Assembly: GCA_031769625.1 (NCBI GenBank)
Contig: JAUIMM010000534.1
Span: 11,201,001-11,265,000, forward strand
DNA: 64,000 bases
Origin: Taudactylus pleione
Taxonomy: Eukaryota > Chordata > Amphibia > Anura > Myobatrachidae
Direction: 5' to 3'
In this document: positions 36,443 to 46,505 of the stretch, piece by piece
How positions within the stretch are numbered: the stretch's first letter is position 1
Layout of the letters: every line of letters begins with the position of its first letter
The notes under the pieces: model-generated
Seen by the model: only the letters and a program-made list of their open reading frames with translations
What the model was told of the DNA's origin: nothing
Databases searched by the model: none
Made by a program: the position numbers and the translations under genes

Positions 36443-39400
36443 TCTAAACGACCCCCAGAGTGTACGTATATTTAGCACAGTGGGCCTAATCTGTATAGTG
36501 GCCAAACATAACAGGGATATATTGCATACTGATCAAGTTACATTAGGCTGAATATTTATCAATCATGAAAGTCGACTGTATAATGGGCATAATGGGTCCT
36601 CCACTGTATCTTCATCATTGCCAATTATATTCTATACTGGGAACAGAGACTATTGGGGAGATTCAATTAGCAGCACGTTTCCATCAGAATATTGCACGCT
36701 GATGTAATGCTGGTTATCCTGCAGGAAATCCTCGCTCGGCTTTGCTCACACCTATAGAGGTGCAGAAATAACTAGCCTTGGCCTAGCTATTAATGTCATT
36801 TCAATATATAAACAACCTAAGAGTATTTTCATTTTAATTGTGTTTTTTATATTAATTCAATCCCTTGCTTGTTTTCTACCCAAGTAGCAGTCTTGAAAAA
36901 TAAAAATTGGACAGAAGCAGCAGGTTAATGAAATGAGAAAGAGCTGCTAGGAACTGATTGATTCAATGAGTGGATGCAGTAAAAGAGAACTTTGGCGTAT
37001 AAGGAGATGGCAAAGGGACAGATGTGTAATAAATGGCAAGTGTATCATGGGAAGCCGAGGTGATGGAGAATATAAACATATCACACATTAGTAGAGATTA
37101 TTTTGTGCACTTCTCCTTTAAGGAATGTAGAACACGAGTGAGGTCATGCTGTGATGTCATAATGGTAGCTCTTTGCTGTTGCTACCACTCTTAGCTGCCC
37201 AGGACACTGACATAGCATTATCATTGCTGTCATTAACATACTCCAAATACATCTCTTGCACCCAGCCCACTGAGGGAAAGATATCCTCTTGCGGTAAGTA
37301 TCTCATCAAAGATAAGGGCGTTTCACTTGGATGTGCCTGCAGACTTGGAGCTTGACTACCCTAATATATGACCTTGAGCCTGTTTATTTCTATAACTGGA
37401 GGTTCTAGCAGCACAGCACATCTATCGAAATGTAGTAGCCATTCGGGTAAACTCGGTGCTTCTCAAAAGGGGATGACCATCCTCTTCAGAAAATTGCGCA
37501 GCTTTGGGAGGAATGTAAATTGGGTAATCTCAGGAGATGTGGACTGGAGCTACATTAATGACGTCAGCCAATGTTATTTATTAATGTGGTGAAATGTATA
37601 CTGCATTTTAGTGTCAAATGTTCATATTTTAAATAAGTTTGGAAATATAACTCTGCATAGCCTCCTAGTGCCCAGAGGGACGGGCAGTCCTTCAAGCCAT
37701 GGGTCCCCAGAGGTTTCCTCCACAGGGGGTTTTTCCTCTCCTGAGTGCTTGAAGGATGATTCTTTGTGAGTCATGAGGCTTCCACCATCTTGGTCTTCTT
37801 ATAGGACAGGCTTGTAAGAGCCTCCGGCTAATCTTGGGCTCTAATTTATTTTACAATGCAGAGTAAAATTAAAGTGTTGTTTTCCTTGTGCTAAAAATTC
37901 ATAATAAATATATTTTAAAATTGATTTTGCTTGATGTGGTCTTTGTTTTTTTCATAATGGAGGTTCTTAGAAGGTTAAGAGGCTGTGAGGTCTAGCAAAG
38001 TAAATCAGGTGATAAACTCTTCTTACAGTAAATACTGTATATCTGCTACTATAGAATCAGGAATATGGTCTTTCTCCGTACTTGTTGTTACCCACTTGTC
38101 TAGTTTACAACAATGGTAAAATGAGTTATATGGAAAATATTAAGAGGATCCAGTGACGTTTTGCAATTTCTTTACAAAGAAACAAAATCTGACCAAAATG
38201 AAGAACAAACTAAAATAAAAACAAAAATGTTATGTTCATTTCATGACACTCACAAAACACTAAAGGCCTTGTATTCTGAATGACATAAAATATTTCTATG
38301 AAGCTCATATGGATTACTGGCACCTGAGAAGCGATATGATAACTTTGGGCTGTGGTAAGGGTCCCAATGACAAAAACTTTGTTTGCACACAATCCGGGTC
38401 AAGATTTTACAGGGATTCCTACCGTGTATTTCTTTTCTCATATAAATATTAAGTAATGAATATATCCAAATAATCTTAATACAGAACATGGGGCAATTTA
38501 TATGTTGGTACTACTAAGACTGCTTATCAAATTCATCATTTACTACATTTCCAATCTTCTGCTTTCTTTCACCGAAAATCTGTTTCACGCCTCCCAGAAC
38601 TATCCAGTAAATAGAATTGAGATTTGATAATCTTCGCACTACATAATAGTTTAAGGTTATGACCTAATGGCGATGTGCAGGATATGGCGGTGGTACATGA
38701 TGTCATTGGGGAATTGGTCAAGTCCAGAAAGGACACAAGAAATGAAAGAGATCAGGTAAAATTGAAATAATATAAAATGTTTTCTAACACGTATACTCTT
38801 CTGTGCTGGAGAAAATGAAGCAAACGACATATGGAAGGATACAGTCCCTTTAAATAGCAACTATTTAGGATGGTTTTCAAGGCATTTCTTAATGAGGTTG
38901 GATACCCTGTCCAACTGCATTATTTAATGCAATCATCCTGCAGACTTGGAAGCAGCGGGGTGCACCTGCAGAACAGGTAGCCATTATGAATGGATTAAAA
39001 ATGACATATTTGGCTCACATTCACTTCCGAGATGCCTAATTGAGTCTGCCAAGTCCCAGGTAATTGCTCAATGTTATGATCCTGTGCTGTTGACACGATA
39101 AGAAGAATACCCAAAGCAAGGGGTCCTCCTGTCACCTAGTCCAAGCCTATTCTGCAGGGGGGATATGTGCCTTTTCTGTAGGAAAAAAAAACAGCCAGAG
39201 GCATCACTAGGATTCTTTGGAGCTCAGAACAAGTTGAAGAACGATGTGCCCCTCACCCCCACAGAGACATAGAGAGAAACATATCTGCACACGTCTGGCG
39301 CGCAGCAAAAAAATGGGCATGGTCACATACCGAAGGGCGTGGCCACTAAAAATGGGGCGTGCCAACATGGCACACCACCCATTTCTTGTCACTCTGGGAA

Positions 39401-39919
39401 CATTACTTTCCATTCCATATACAGCTTACCTATATGGTGGTTTCTCACAATGTGGAACCTCTGAAGAAATATATCCTCCATGGGAAGACGGCGTCTTCGG
39501 TCGGCATTCATTACTCATGTAGGTCACATCATCCGGAAGATGCCTGTTTGTGTGGGAATATTAACAAGGTCATCGTATTACAACAGGGATTCAACCTGAC
39601 TTGTTCCCCCTGTCTACCTTCCTGCCCCCTGCATCTCTTAGCCACACCATCTCCCCCTGCATCGTCTCTCAGCACACCATAACCTCCCCAGACACACACA
39701 CACTGACACAGACCCACACTGACAAAAGCCTACACAGACACACACACCTTTTCCACACAAATGCAGCCAGCCAAATAAATAAAACGGCTCGCGCATGCAG
39801 GCGCTTTTAGCACTACAAGTGCCTGCATACCCATGGCTGAAAAATCATGTTGCAGCTTGAAGAAATCATCCAGGACCAGCTGGGACCTGAAGTGCCAAAG
39901 AAAAAAAACACATATAAAC

Positions 39920-40411
39920 TAGATATGTGTGCCGGACCATTTCTTTTGGATTTGACTCAGATTCGTCGCCCGGCCTTCGATTTGGATTTGGCAAAGCGCC
40001 ATGACTGGGTTTGGCTTTGGATTTAGATTTGGATTTTGTTACAAAAATTTACAAAAAAGCTAAAATCACATAATTTGGGCTTTTTTTTTGTTCCTAGAGT
40101 ATTATTTACCCCAATAACATTAATTTCCAGTCATTTACAGTCAATTTAGACCACCTCACAGCTCACAATATTATTTTCACCATTATTGGCCAAAGGCTGC
40201 AGTGAGCTGGCTGGTTACTAAGCGACAGACTGGTGGCACAGACACTGCAGTTTAAAGCACATCTATGAAGCATTGCCACTCACTACTGAATCACAGTACT
40301 TGTGTGTTATGCACACATAGAGGGCTAAGGCCCAAGGAGTCATGGTGCATGTATACACAGAGGGCTAAGGCCCAAGGAGTCATGGTGCTTGTATACACAG
40401 TGGGGTACAGC
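39920..40411 (+). mobile_element. hAT-related relic in U8
   Basis: Same structure. CGTCGCCCGG replaces CGTCGTCCGG. Confidence 0.8.
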
Positions 40412-40499
40412 ACAAAAAAAGGTTTTTTTTTTTTCACTCTTTTAACTTTTAACCTTCTTCAAAGTCTTTTAAATTTTAAACTTTTTTTTTGCACACAAA

Positions 40500-41011
40500 G
40501 CCACTTGCGAGTCTGGACACAGCCCCTTTAATCAGCAAAGTATTGCGCAGCATACATCAGCGAGCAGCGTGCACCCTATATACAGTCACTTTACCAGCAC
40601 AGCCACTTGTGAGTCTCTGGACACAGCACTTAATCAGCAGAGTATAGCGCAGCATACATCAGCGTACAGTGTGCCCCCTTACACAGTCACTTTGCCAGCA
40701 CAGCCACCTGTGAGTCTCTGGACACAGCACTTAATCAGCAGAGTATAACGCAGCATACATCAGCGTACAGTGTGCCCCCTTACACAGTCACTTTGCCAGC
40801 ACAGCCACCTGTGAGTCTCTGGACACAGCACTTAATCAGCAGAGTATAGCGCAGCATACATCAGCGTACAGTGTGCCCCCTTACACAGTCACTTTGCCAG
40901 CATAGCCACCTGTGAGTCTCTGGACACAGCACTTAATCAGCAGAGTATAGCGCAGCATATATCAGCGTGCAGTGTGCCCCCTCACACAATCACTTTGCCA
41001 GCACAGCCAAC
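40500..41011 (+). repeat. 101-bp minisatellite, U8, 5 monomers
   Basis: 506-bp span, five monomers. Confidence 0.92.
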
Positions 41012-43588
41012 TCTAAACGACCCCCAGAGTGTACGTATATTTAGCACAGTGGGCCTAATCTGTATAGTGGCCAAACATAACAGGGATATATTGCATACTG
41101 ATCAAGTTACATTAGGCTGAATATTTATCAATCCTGAAAGTCGACTGTATAATGGGCATAATGGGTCCTCCACTGTATCTTCATCATTGCCAATTATATT
41201 CTATACTGGGAACAGAGACTATTGGGGAGATTCAATTAGCAGCACGTTTCCATCAGAATATTGCACGCTGATGTAATGCTGGTTATCCTGCAGGAAATCC
41301 TCGCTCGGCTTTGCTCACACCTATAGAGGTGCAGAAATAACTAGCCTTGGCCTAGCTATTAATGTCATTTCAATATATAACATCCTAAGAGTATTTTCAT
41401 TTTAATTGTGTTTTTTATATTAATTCAATCCCTTGCTTGTTTTCTACCCAAGTAGCAGTCTTGAAAAATAAAAATTGGACAGAAGCAGCAGGTTAATGAA
41501 ATGAGAAAGAGCTGCTAGGAACTGATTGATTCAATGAGTGGATGCAGTAAAAGAGAACTTTGGCGAATAAGGAGATGGCAAAGGGACAGATGTGTAATAA
41601 ATGGCAAGTGTATCATGGGAAGCAGAGGTGATGGAGAATATAAACATATCACACATTAGTAGAGATTATTTTGTGCACTTCTCCTTTAAGGAATGTAGAA
41701 CACGAGTGAGGTCATGCTGTGATGTCATAATGGTAGCTCTTTGCTGTTGCTACCACTCTTAGCTGCCCAGGACACTGACATAGCATTATCATTGCTGTCA
41801 TTAACATACTCCAAATTCATCTCTTGCACCCAGCCCACTGAGGGAAAGATATCCTCTTGCGGTAAGTATCTCATCAAAGATAAGGGCGTTTCACTTGGAT
41901 GTGCCTGCAGACTTGGAGCTTGACTACCCTAAAATATGACCTTGAGCCTGTTTATTTCTATAACTGGAGGTTCTAGCAGCACAGCACATCTATCGAAATG
42001 TAGTAGCCATTCGGGTAAACTCGGTGCTTCTCAAAAGGGGATGACCATCCTCTTCAGAAAATTGCGCAGCTTTGGGAGGAATGTAAATTGGGTAATCTCA
42101 GGAGATGTGGACTGGAGCTACATTAATGACGTCAGCCAATGTTATTTATTAATGTGGTGAAATGTATACTGCATTTTAGTGTCAAATGTTCATATTTTAA
42201 ATAAGTTTGGAAATATAACTCTGCATAGCCTCCTATTGCCCAGAGGGACGGGCAGTCCTTCAAGCCATGGGTCCCCAGAGGTTTCCTCCACAGGGGGTTT
42301 TTCCTCTCCTGAGTGCTTGAAGGATAATTCTTTTTGAGTCATGAGGCTTCCACCATCTTGGTCTTCTTATAGGACAGGCTTGTAAGAGCCTCCGGCTAAT
42401 CTTGGGCACTAATTTATTTTACAATGCAGAGTAAAAATAAAGTGTTGTTTTCCTTGTGCTAAAAATTCATAATAAATATATTTTAAAATTGATTTTGCTT
42501 GATGTGGTCTTTGTTTTTTTCATAATGGAGGTTCTTAGAAGGTTAAGAGGCTGTGAGGTCTAGCAAAGTAAATCAGGTGATAAACTCTTCTTACAGTAAA
42601 TACTGTATATCTGCTACTATAGAATCAGGAATATGGTCTTTCTCCGTACTTGTTGTTACCCACTTGTCTAGTTTACAACAATGGTAAAATGAGTTATATG
42701 GAAAATATTAAGAGGATCCAGTGACATTTTGCAATTTCTTTACAAAGAAACAAAATCTGACCAAAACGAAGAAGAAACTAAAATAAAAACAAAAATGTTA
42801 TGTTCATTTCATGACACTTACAAAACACTAAAGGCCTTGTATTCTGAATGACATAAAATATTTCTTTGAAGCTCATATGGATTACTGGCACCTGAGAAGC
42901 GATATGATAACTTTGGGCTGTGGTAAGGGTCCCAATGACAAAAACTTTGTTTGCACACAATCCGGGTCAAGATTTTACAGGGATTCCTACCGTGTATTTC
43001 TTTTCTCATATAAATATTAAGTAATGAATATATCCAAATAATCTTAATACAGAACATGGGGCAATTTATATGTTGGTACTATTAAGACTGCTTATCAAAT
43101 TCATCATTTACTACATTTCCAATCTTCTGCTTTCTTTCACCCAAAATCTGTTTCACGCCTCCCAGAACTATCCTGTAAATAGAATTGAGATTTGATAATC
43201 TTCGCACTACATAATAGTTTAAGGTTATGACCTAATGGCGATGTGCAGGATATGGCGGTGGTACATGATGTCATTGGGGAATTGGTCAAGTCCAGAAAGG
43301 ACACAAGAAATGAAAGAGATCAGGTGAAAGTGAAATAATATAAAATGTTTTCTAACATGTATACTCTTCTGTGCTGGAGAAAATTAAGCAAACGACATAT
43401 GGAAGGTTACAGTCCCTTTAAATAGCAACTATTTAGGATGGTTTTCAAGGCATTTCTTAAAGAGGTTGGATACCCTGTCCAACTGCATTATGTAATGCAA
43501 TCATCCTGCAGACTTGGAAGCAGCGGGGTGCACCTGCAGAACAGGTAGCCATTATGAATGGATTAAAAATGACATATTTGGCTCACAT

Positions 43589-44000
43589 AAGAATTACATA
43601 CGTTTATAACTTCCAAACTTATACAACCTTGATTAGCTTACTTAACCTTAACTACAAATAAAGACACAGACACCATAGCTTGGCTAAAAAAGGTCACAGC
43701 TTTTATTTATAATTGAATCAATTAACCTAACCAGGGTGGCAAAGAGACGCTGCAGACTCAGTTCTAGCTTTTTAACTTACTCCAAAATACTCAGGGAACG
43801 CCTAAACCGTTCCCCCTTTCAGACGCACTTAAACCGTGAGGGTCTCACTTCCCTCCTGGGCCAATCCGAGGCGTTTCGTGCAAAAACGCCCGGGTCCCCC
43901 CGTGCGGAGCAGGACAAATCCGCCTTGTACATCGAGAGCAAGTGCTCCCACAGTTATCTTGCGTCCCATAAAACCACTGAGCTGCGGCGTACTCCCGCCA
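43589..44000 (-). repeat. Ngaro split direct repeat B2
   Basis: 412 bp at the element's 3' end, matching B1. Its outer edge joins unit DNA after GGCTCACAT. Confidence 0.94.
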
Positions 44001-44066
44001 TGCTGTGCCTCACCTGTAATAGGAAAAATGTTAATACACAACCAAATATCAGGGAGGGATGGTGGG
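44001..44066 (-). other. Spacer between A2 and B2
   Basis: A 66-bp segment with no counterpart elsewhere in the element. No motif recognised. Confidence 0.6.
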
Positions 44067-44288
44067 TTTCAAAATTTCTTTCAAAGAGGCTGATCCCAAG
44101 GACCACAGGCTCCTATATAGTCCCCTATAACCACTCCCCCAAACTATATGACTGGCCCTTGGAAGCAGCTGATCACACCCAAACTAATACTCAATTTACC
44201 CAGCAACAAGGCTGTCATTCAAAACACACTGTCAGTAAAAACTAATAATCTTAACACTCCTCAATCCTATTCATATTTCGTCATTCAT
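44067..44288 (-). repeat. Ngaro split direct repeat A2
   Basis: 222 bp, apparently identical to A1. It directly abuts B1 at CAT/AAGAATT. Confidence 0.95.
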
Positions 44289-44700
44289 AAGAATTACATA
44301 CGTTTATAACTTCCAAACTTATACAACCTTGATTAGCTTACTTAACCTTAACTACAAATAAAGACACAGACACCATAGCTTGGCTAAAAAAGGTCACAGC
44401 TTTTATTTATAATTGAATCAATTAACCTAACCAGGGTGGCAAAGAGACGCTGCAGACTCAGTTCTAGCTTTTTAACTTACTCCAAAATACTCAGGGAACG
44501 CCTAAACCATTCCCCCTTTCAGACGCACTTAAACCGGGAGGGTCTCACTTCCCTCCTGGACCAATCCGAGGCGTTTCGTGCAAAAACGCCCGGGTCCCCC
44601 CGTGCAGAGCAGGACAAATCCGCCTTGTACATCGAGAGCAAGTGCTCCCACAGTTATCTTGCGTCCCATAAAACCACTGAGCTGCAGCGTACTCCCGCCA
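44289..44700 (-). repeat. Ngaro split direct repeat B1
   Basis: 412 bp, differing from B2 at about five positions (for example CCATTCC against CCGTTCC, and GCAGAGC against GCGGAGC). It begins 41 bp downstream of the SGNH stop codon. Confidence 0.94.
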
Positions 44701-44741
44701 AAGCCAGGCCCTAATAGAGACTGGCCCGCCACCCAAAAGAA

Positions 44742-45338
44742 CTAACCAAGAAATGAAAACAAATCCTGAACAAAAAGATTCATACCCAGTCCGTTCAAAT
44801 GCACGCCATCATGACGGAAGAAACGTACAAGATCACCCTCAAAAAAGCCATGACGCACCACCAAGCCACCTATCGACACGACATGCTTAGACACTGCCAC
44901 GTTCACCTTCCTCCGTGTTCTTTCCAATGCCCCAAACTTTCGCACTCCTCTCCACGTCAAGCGGGGTGTCATCTCTGACCACACCATCTGAATGGATGGC
45001 CATTTTGTACGAATCGAATCCACAATCTCACGCAGACTCACAATTAAACCCACGCCTGTCAGCTGACCAACATCATTGCCACCAACGTGAAGCACCAGCC
45101 ATTCGGGCATTCCCCATTTTGCTACCGCAGAAACAATCAGTGCCAAAACACCGTCCACTCGCAATCCTCTCACTCCAATCCAACGCACTTTCCGACTACC
45201 AATTGGCAAGCCACTAGTCCGACCCGAGACATGTTTTTCCGCCCAAAAAATGTAGGAGTGGCCAACCAACCACACCTGTCCGTCTTCTTTTGTCAACACT
45301 GCAAAAGAAGAAACCCTAACATGAGAAACCACACCCAA
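44742..45338 (-). CDS. SGNH/GDSL-type hydrolase ORF of the Ngaro element (up to 198 codons)
   Basis: Vertebrate Ngaro and some LINE elements carry SGNH hydrolase domains of uncertain role, presumably esterases. Here block I is LVGHSY (G26, H27, S28, with S28 the nucleophile). Block II may be VRGLR (G58). Block III is HVGGNDVG (G87, N88). Block V is HDGVHL (D177, H180), so the S, G, N, H set and the D are all present. Numbering is from the TTG at 45338. There is no AUG before codon 77, after the nucleophile. A strong 3' splice site (TTTCTTCTTTTGCAG) ends inside the frame just before codon 14. The domain is therefore probably translated from a spliced RNA, with this ORF as its last exon. Confidence 0.82.
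   Translation of the reverse strand: MGVVSHVRVSSFAVLTKEDGQVWLVGHSYIFWAEKHVSGRTSGLPIGSRKVRWIGVRGLRVDGVLALIVSAVAKWGMPEWLVLHVGGNDVGQLTGVGLIVSLREIVDSIRTKWPSIQMVWSEMTPRLTWRGVRKFGALERTRRKVNVAVSKHVVSIGGLVVRHGFFEGDLVRFFRHDGVHLNGLGMNLFVQDLFSFLG
45299..45316 (-). other. Splice acceptor upstream of the SGNH domain
   Basis: On the minus strand GGGTTTCTTCTTTTGCAG is a textbook polypyrimidine tract plus AG. The exon would begin at 45298 within the open SGNH frame. The donor is not identified. GTAGGT near the recombinase stop codon (about 45587) was considered, but it gives the wrong phase. Confidence 0.5.
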
Positions 45339-45584
45339 CCTGGATCAAAACGACACAACTTAGAACAAAACAGAGCAACTAACTAGCAGGGATGCCAAAA
45401 AAGGGGGAAACAGGAACCCGAGTGAAGAAGAAAAAACCAAAAACCTACCCGTGAACCAAATTGGGCCAGATCATGGCTAACGGGAGGAAAATTAAAAAAT
45501 CCCCTCACACCCCCAATTGTTGAACGCTAACCGTTCAACGATTGGCAGGTAAACAACGTTTTCGGGTTATCGCAGGGTGCGCAC
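45339..45584 (-). other. Non-coding gap between recombinase and SGNH ORFs
   Basis: 246 bp of AT-rich DNA holding the inverted repeat above and pyrimidine tracts on the minus strand. It may be intronic if the SGNH exon is spliced. Confidence 0.45.
45513..45545. repeat. Inverted repeat between recombinase and SGNH ORFs
   Basis: CCAATTGTTGAACG (45513-45526) and CGTTCAACGATTGG (45532-45545) pair at 13 of 14 positions around a 5-nt core CTAAC. It lies about 40 bp past the recombinase stop codon in otherwise non-coding DNA. Confidence 0.85.
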
Positions 45585-46505
45585 CTACAACTTGTCGCAG
45601 CGAACATACTTCTTATAACACCCTGACTTCCAACGCCCCACCTTTTGAATATCCGAAGGAGATGCCCCTGCAAGCGCTGCACAAGTGGCTGCCCCTATTC
45701 GAAAGGAATGGGTGCCATAATCTGTATGATCTAAACCCAATTCTATTAAACTTCGCTTAAATAACGCAGTGAACTGAAACTTTGTGAGAGGCTTAGCATC
45801 CGCATGAACCAACCACTGAATCCCCCCAACTGGGCGCACTAACATGTATTGCGATGCTAAATGAACCGGGCAAATATTGCAATCCTGCTGCTGCGCAAGC
45901 GTGACCCATTTACCTCTACCTGACTGATCCGTTTTAGAGAGACGGAGCTTACAAAGCACCGCCGCATCTCTAAAAACAATGTCCTTATACAACAACCCGG
46001 AGGACTCAGATAAACTATTAACTGCCACTAATTCGCTAACCCTGAAAGCTCCAAAAAACGCAGCAGAAAAAGCTAAACGAAAAAGAGCAGTCTCAAACGA
46101 ATCAGAAGCTACCTTCTCCATAACCTTAAGCAATGCTGCCAAAAGCTGGGTGTCCACCGGCCGACGGGAATCGGCGCGAGCAGGAGCCTGCCTAGCCCAA
46201 CCTTTTAGAGCCTTAGAAAGAAGAAAAGACCTGGTTGGGTCAATCAAACCTTTTAGTTTGCAAAAAAAAGAGACTCCCGCAAGCGCCGACGCCACGTAGG
46301 CCCTTGACCTCCCCTGCTGATATCTCTCCCACACAAAGGATGACAGCAACACCTTCGGAGACTTACCCACCGAATCTTGGCGCGCGCAGTGACTGCTCCA
46401 ATCCCGCCATGCGGCCGAGTATTTGCGGAGAGTTGATGGAGCGAGCGATTGCATCGCCAAAGCCTCTAAGCCGGCCTGATTATCTGCCACACAAACGGGG
46501 GGCAT
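45585..46505 (-). CDS. Ngaro tyrosine recombinase (306 aa)
   Basis: It integrates the circular DNA copy by site-specific recombination, replacing the integrase of LTR elements. An N-terminal SAM-like core-binding part (about 15-105, with STLRKYSAAWRDW) precedes the catalytic domain. The catalytic residues visible are R155 (FGAFRVSEL), K191 (LSKTDQ), H266 and R269 (THSFRIGAA), W292 (VGRWKS) and Y300 (YKKYVR) as the likely nucleophile, with Y297 as an alternative. It starts at a real ATG overlapping the end of the RT frame, in a different phase. The ORF has no break and reaches its natural C-terminus a few residues after the tyrosine, as in the family. Confidence 0.94.
   Translation of the reverse strand: MPPVCVADNQAGLEALAMQSLAPSTLRKYSAAWRDWSSHCARQDSVGKSPKVLLSSFVWERYQQGRSRAYVASALAGVSFFCKLKGLIDPTRSFLLSKALKGWARQAPARADSRRPVDTQLLAALLKVMEKVASDSFETALFRLAFSAAFFGAFRVSELVAVNSLSESSGLLYKDIVFRDAAVLCKLRLSKTDQSGRGKWVTLAQQQDCNICPVHLASQYMLVRPVGGIQWLVHADAKPLTKFQFTALFKRSLIELGLDHTDYGTHSFRIGAATCAALAGASPSDIQKVGRWKSGCYKKYVRCDKL

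Larger units (their letters stand above)
33586..38158 (+). repeat. Array unit U7 (4573 bp, apparent mosaic)
   Basis: It has five 101-bp monomers. It matches U4 at about 34973-34995 (ATGTCTGTTTG, ATTGACAAGG) but U5 from about 35285 onward (CTTGAAGAAATCATCC, AATGGCTGCAG, GCTGGCGGG, AACAACCTAAG). This suggests an exchange between a U4-like and a U5-like parent. Confidence 0.93.
38159..42726 (+). repeat. Array unit U8 (4568 bp)
   Basis: It has five 101-bp monomers. It is mainly type B but carries a type-A-like patch near 39275-39300 (GAAACATATCTGCACACGTC). It also shares CTGTTTATTTCTATAACTGG near the end of the unit (41947) with the end of U7 (37379). Confidence 0.94.

Noticed and set aside
43586..43588. 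CAT at both Ngaro junctions as a 3-bp target-site duplication from an endonuclease
   Set aside because: The same CAT is also at the internal A2/B1 joint, which fits recombinase crossover homology better than staggered cutting.
43736..44714. Plus-strand frames of 169 and 92 codons (MAKRRCRLSSSF...)
   Set aside because: They lie in the B repeats of the Ngaro element, antisense to its genes, and occur twice only because B is duplicated. No recognised domain.
46466..46505. The 40-bp RT/recombinase overlap as a frameshift mutation
   Set aside because: Both ORFs have complete ends and motifs, and the recombinase has its own ATG. Overlapping ORFs are normal in this group.
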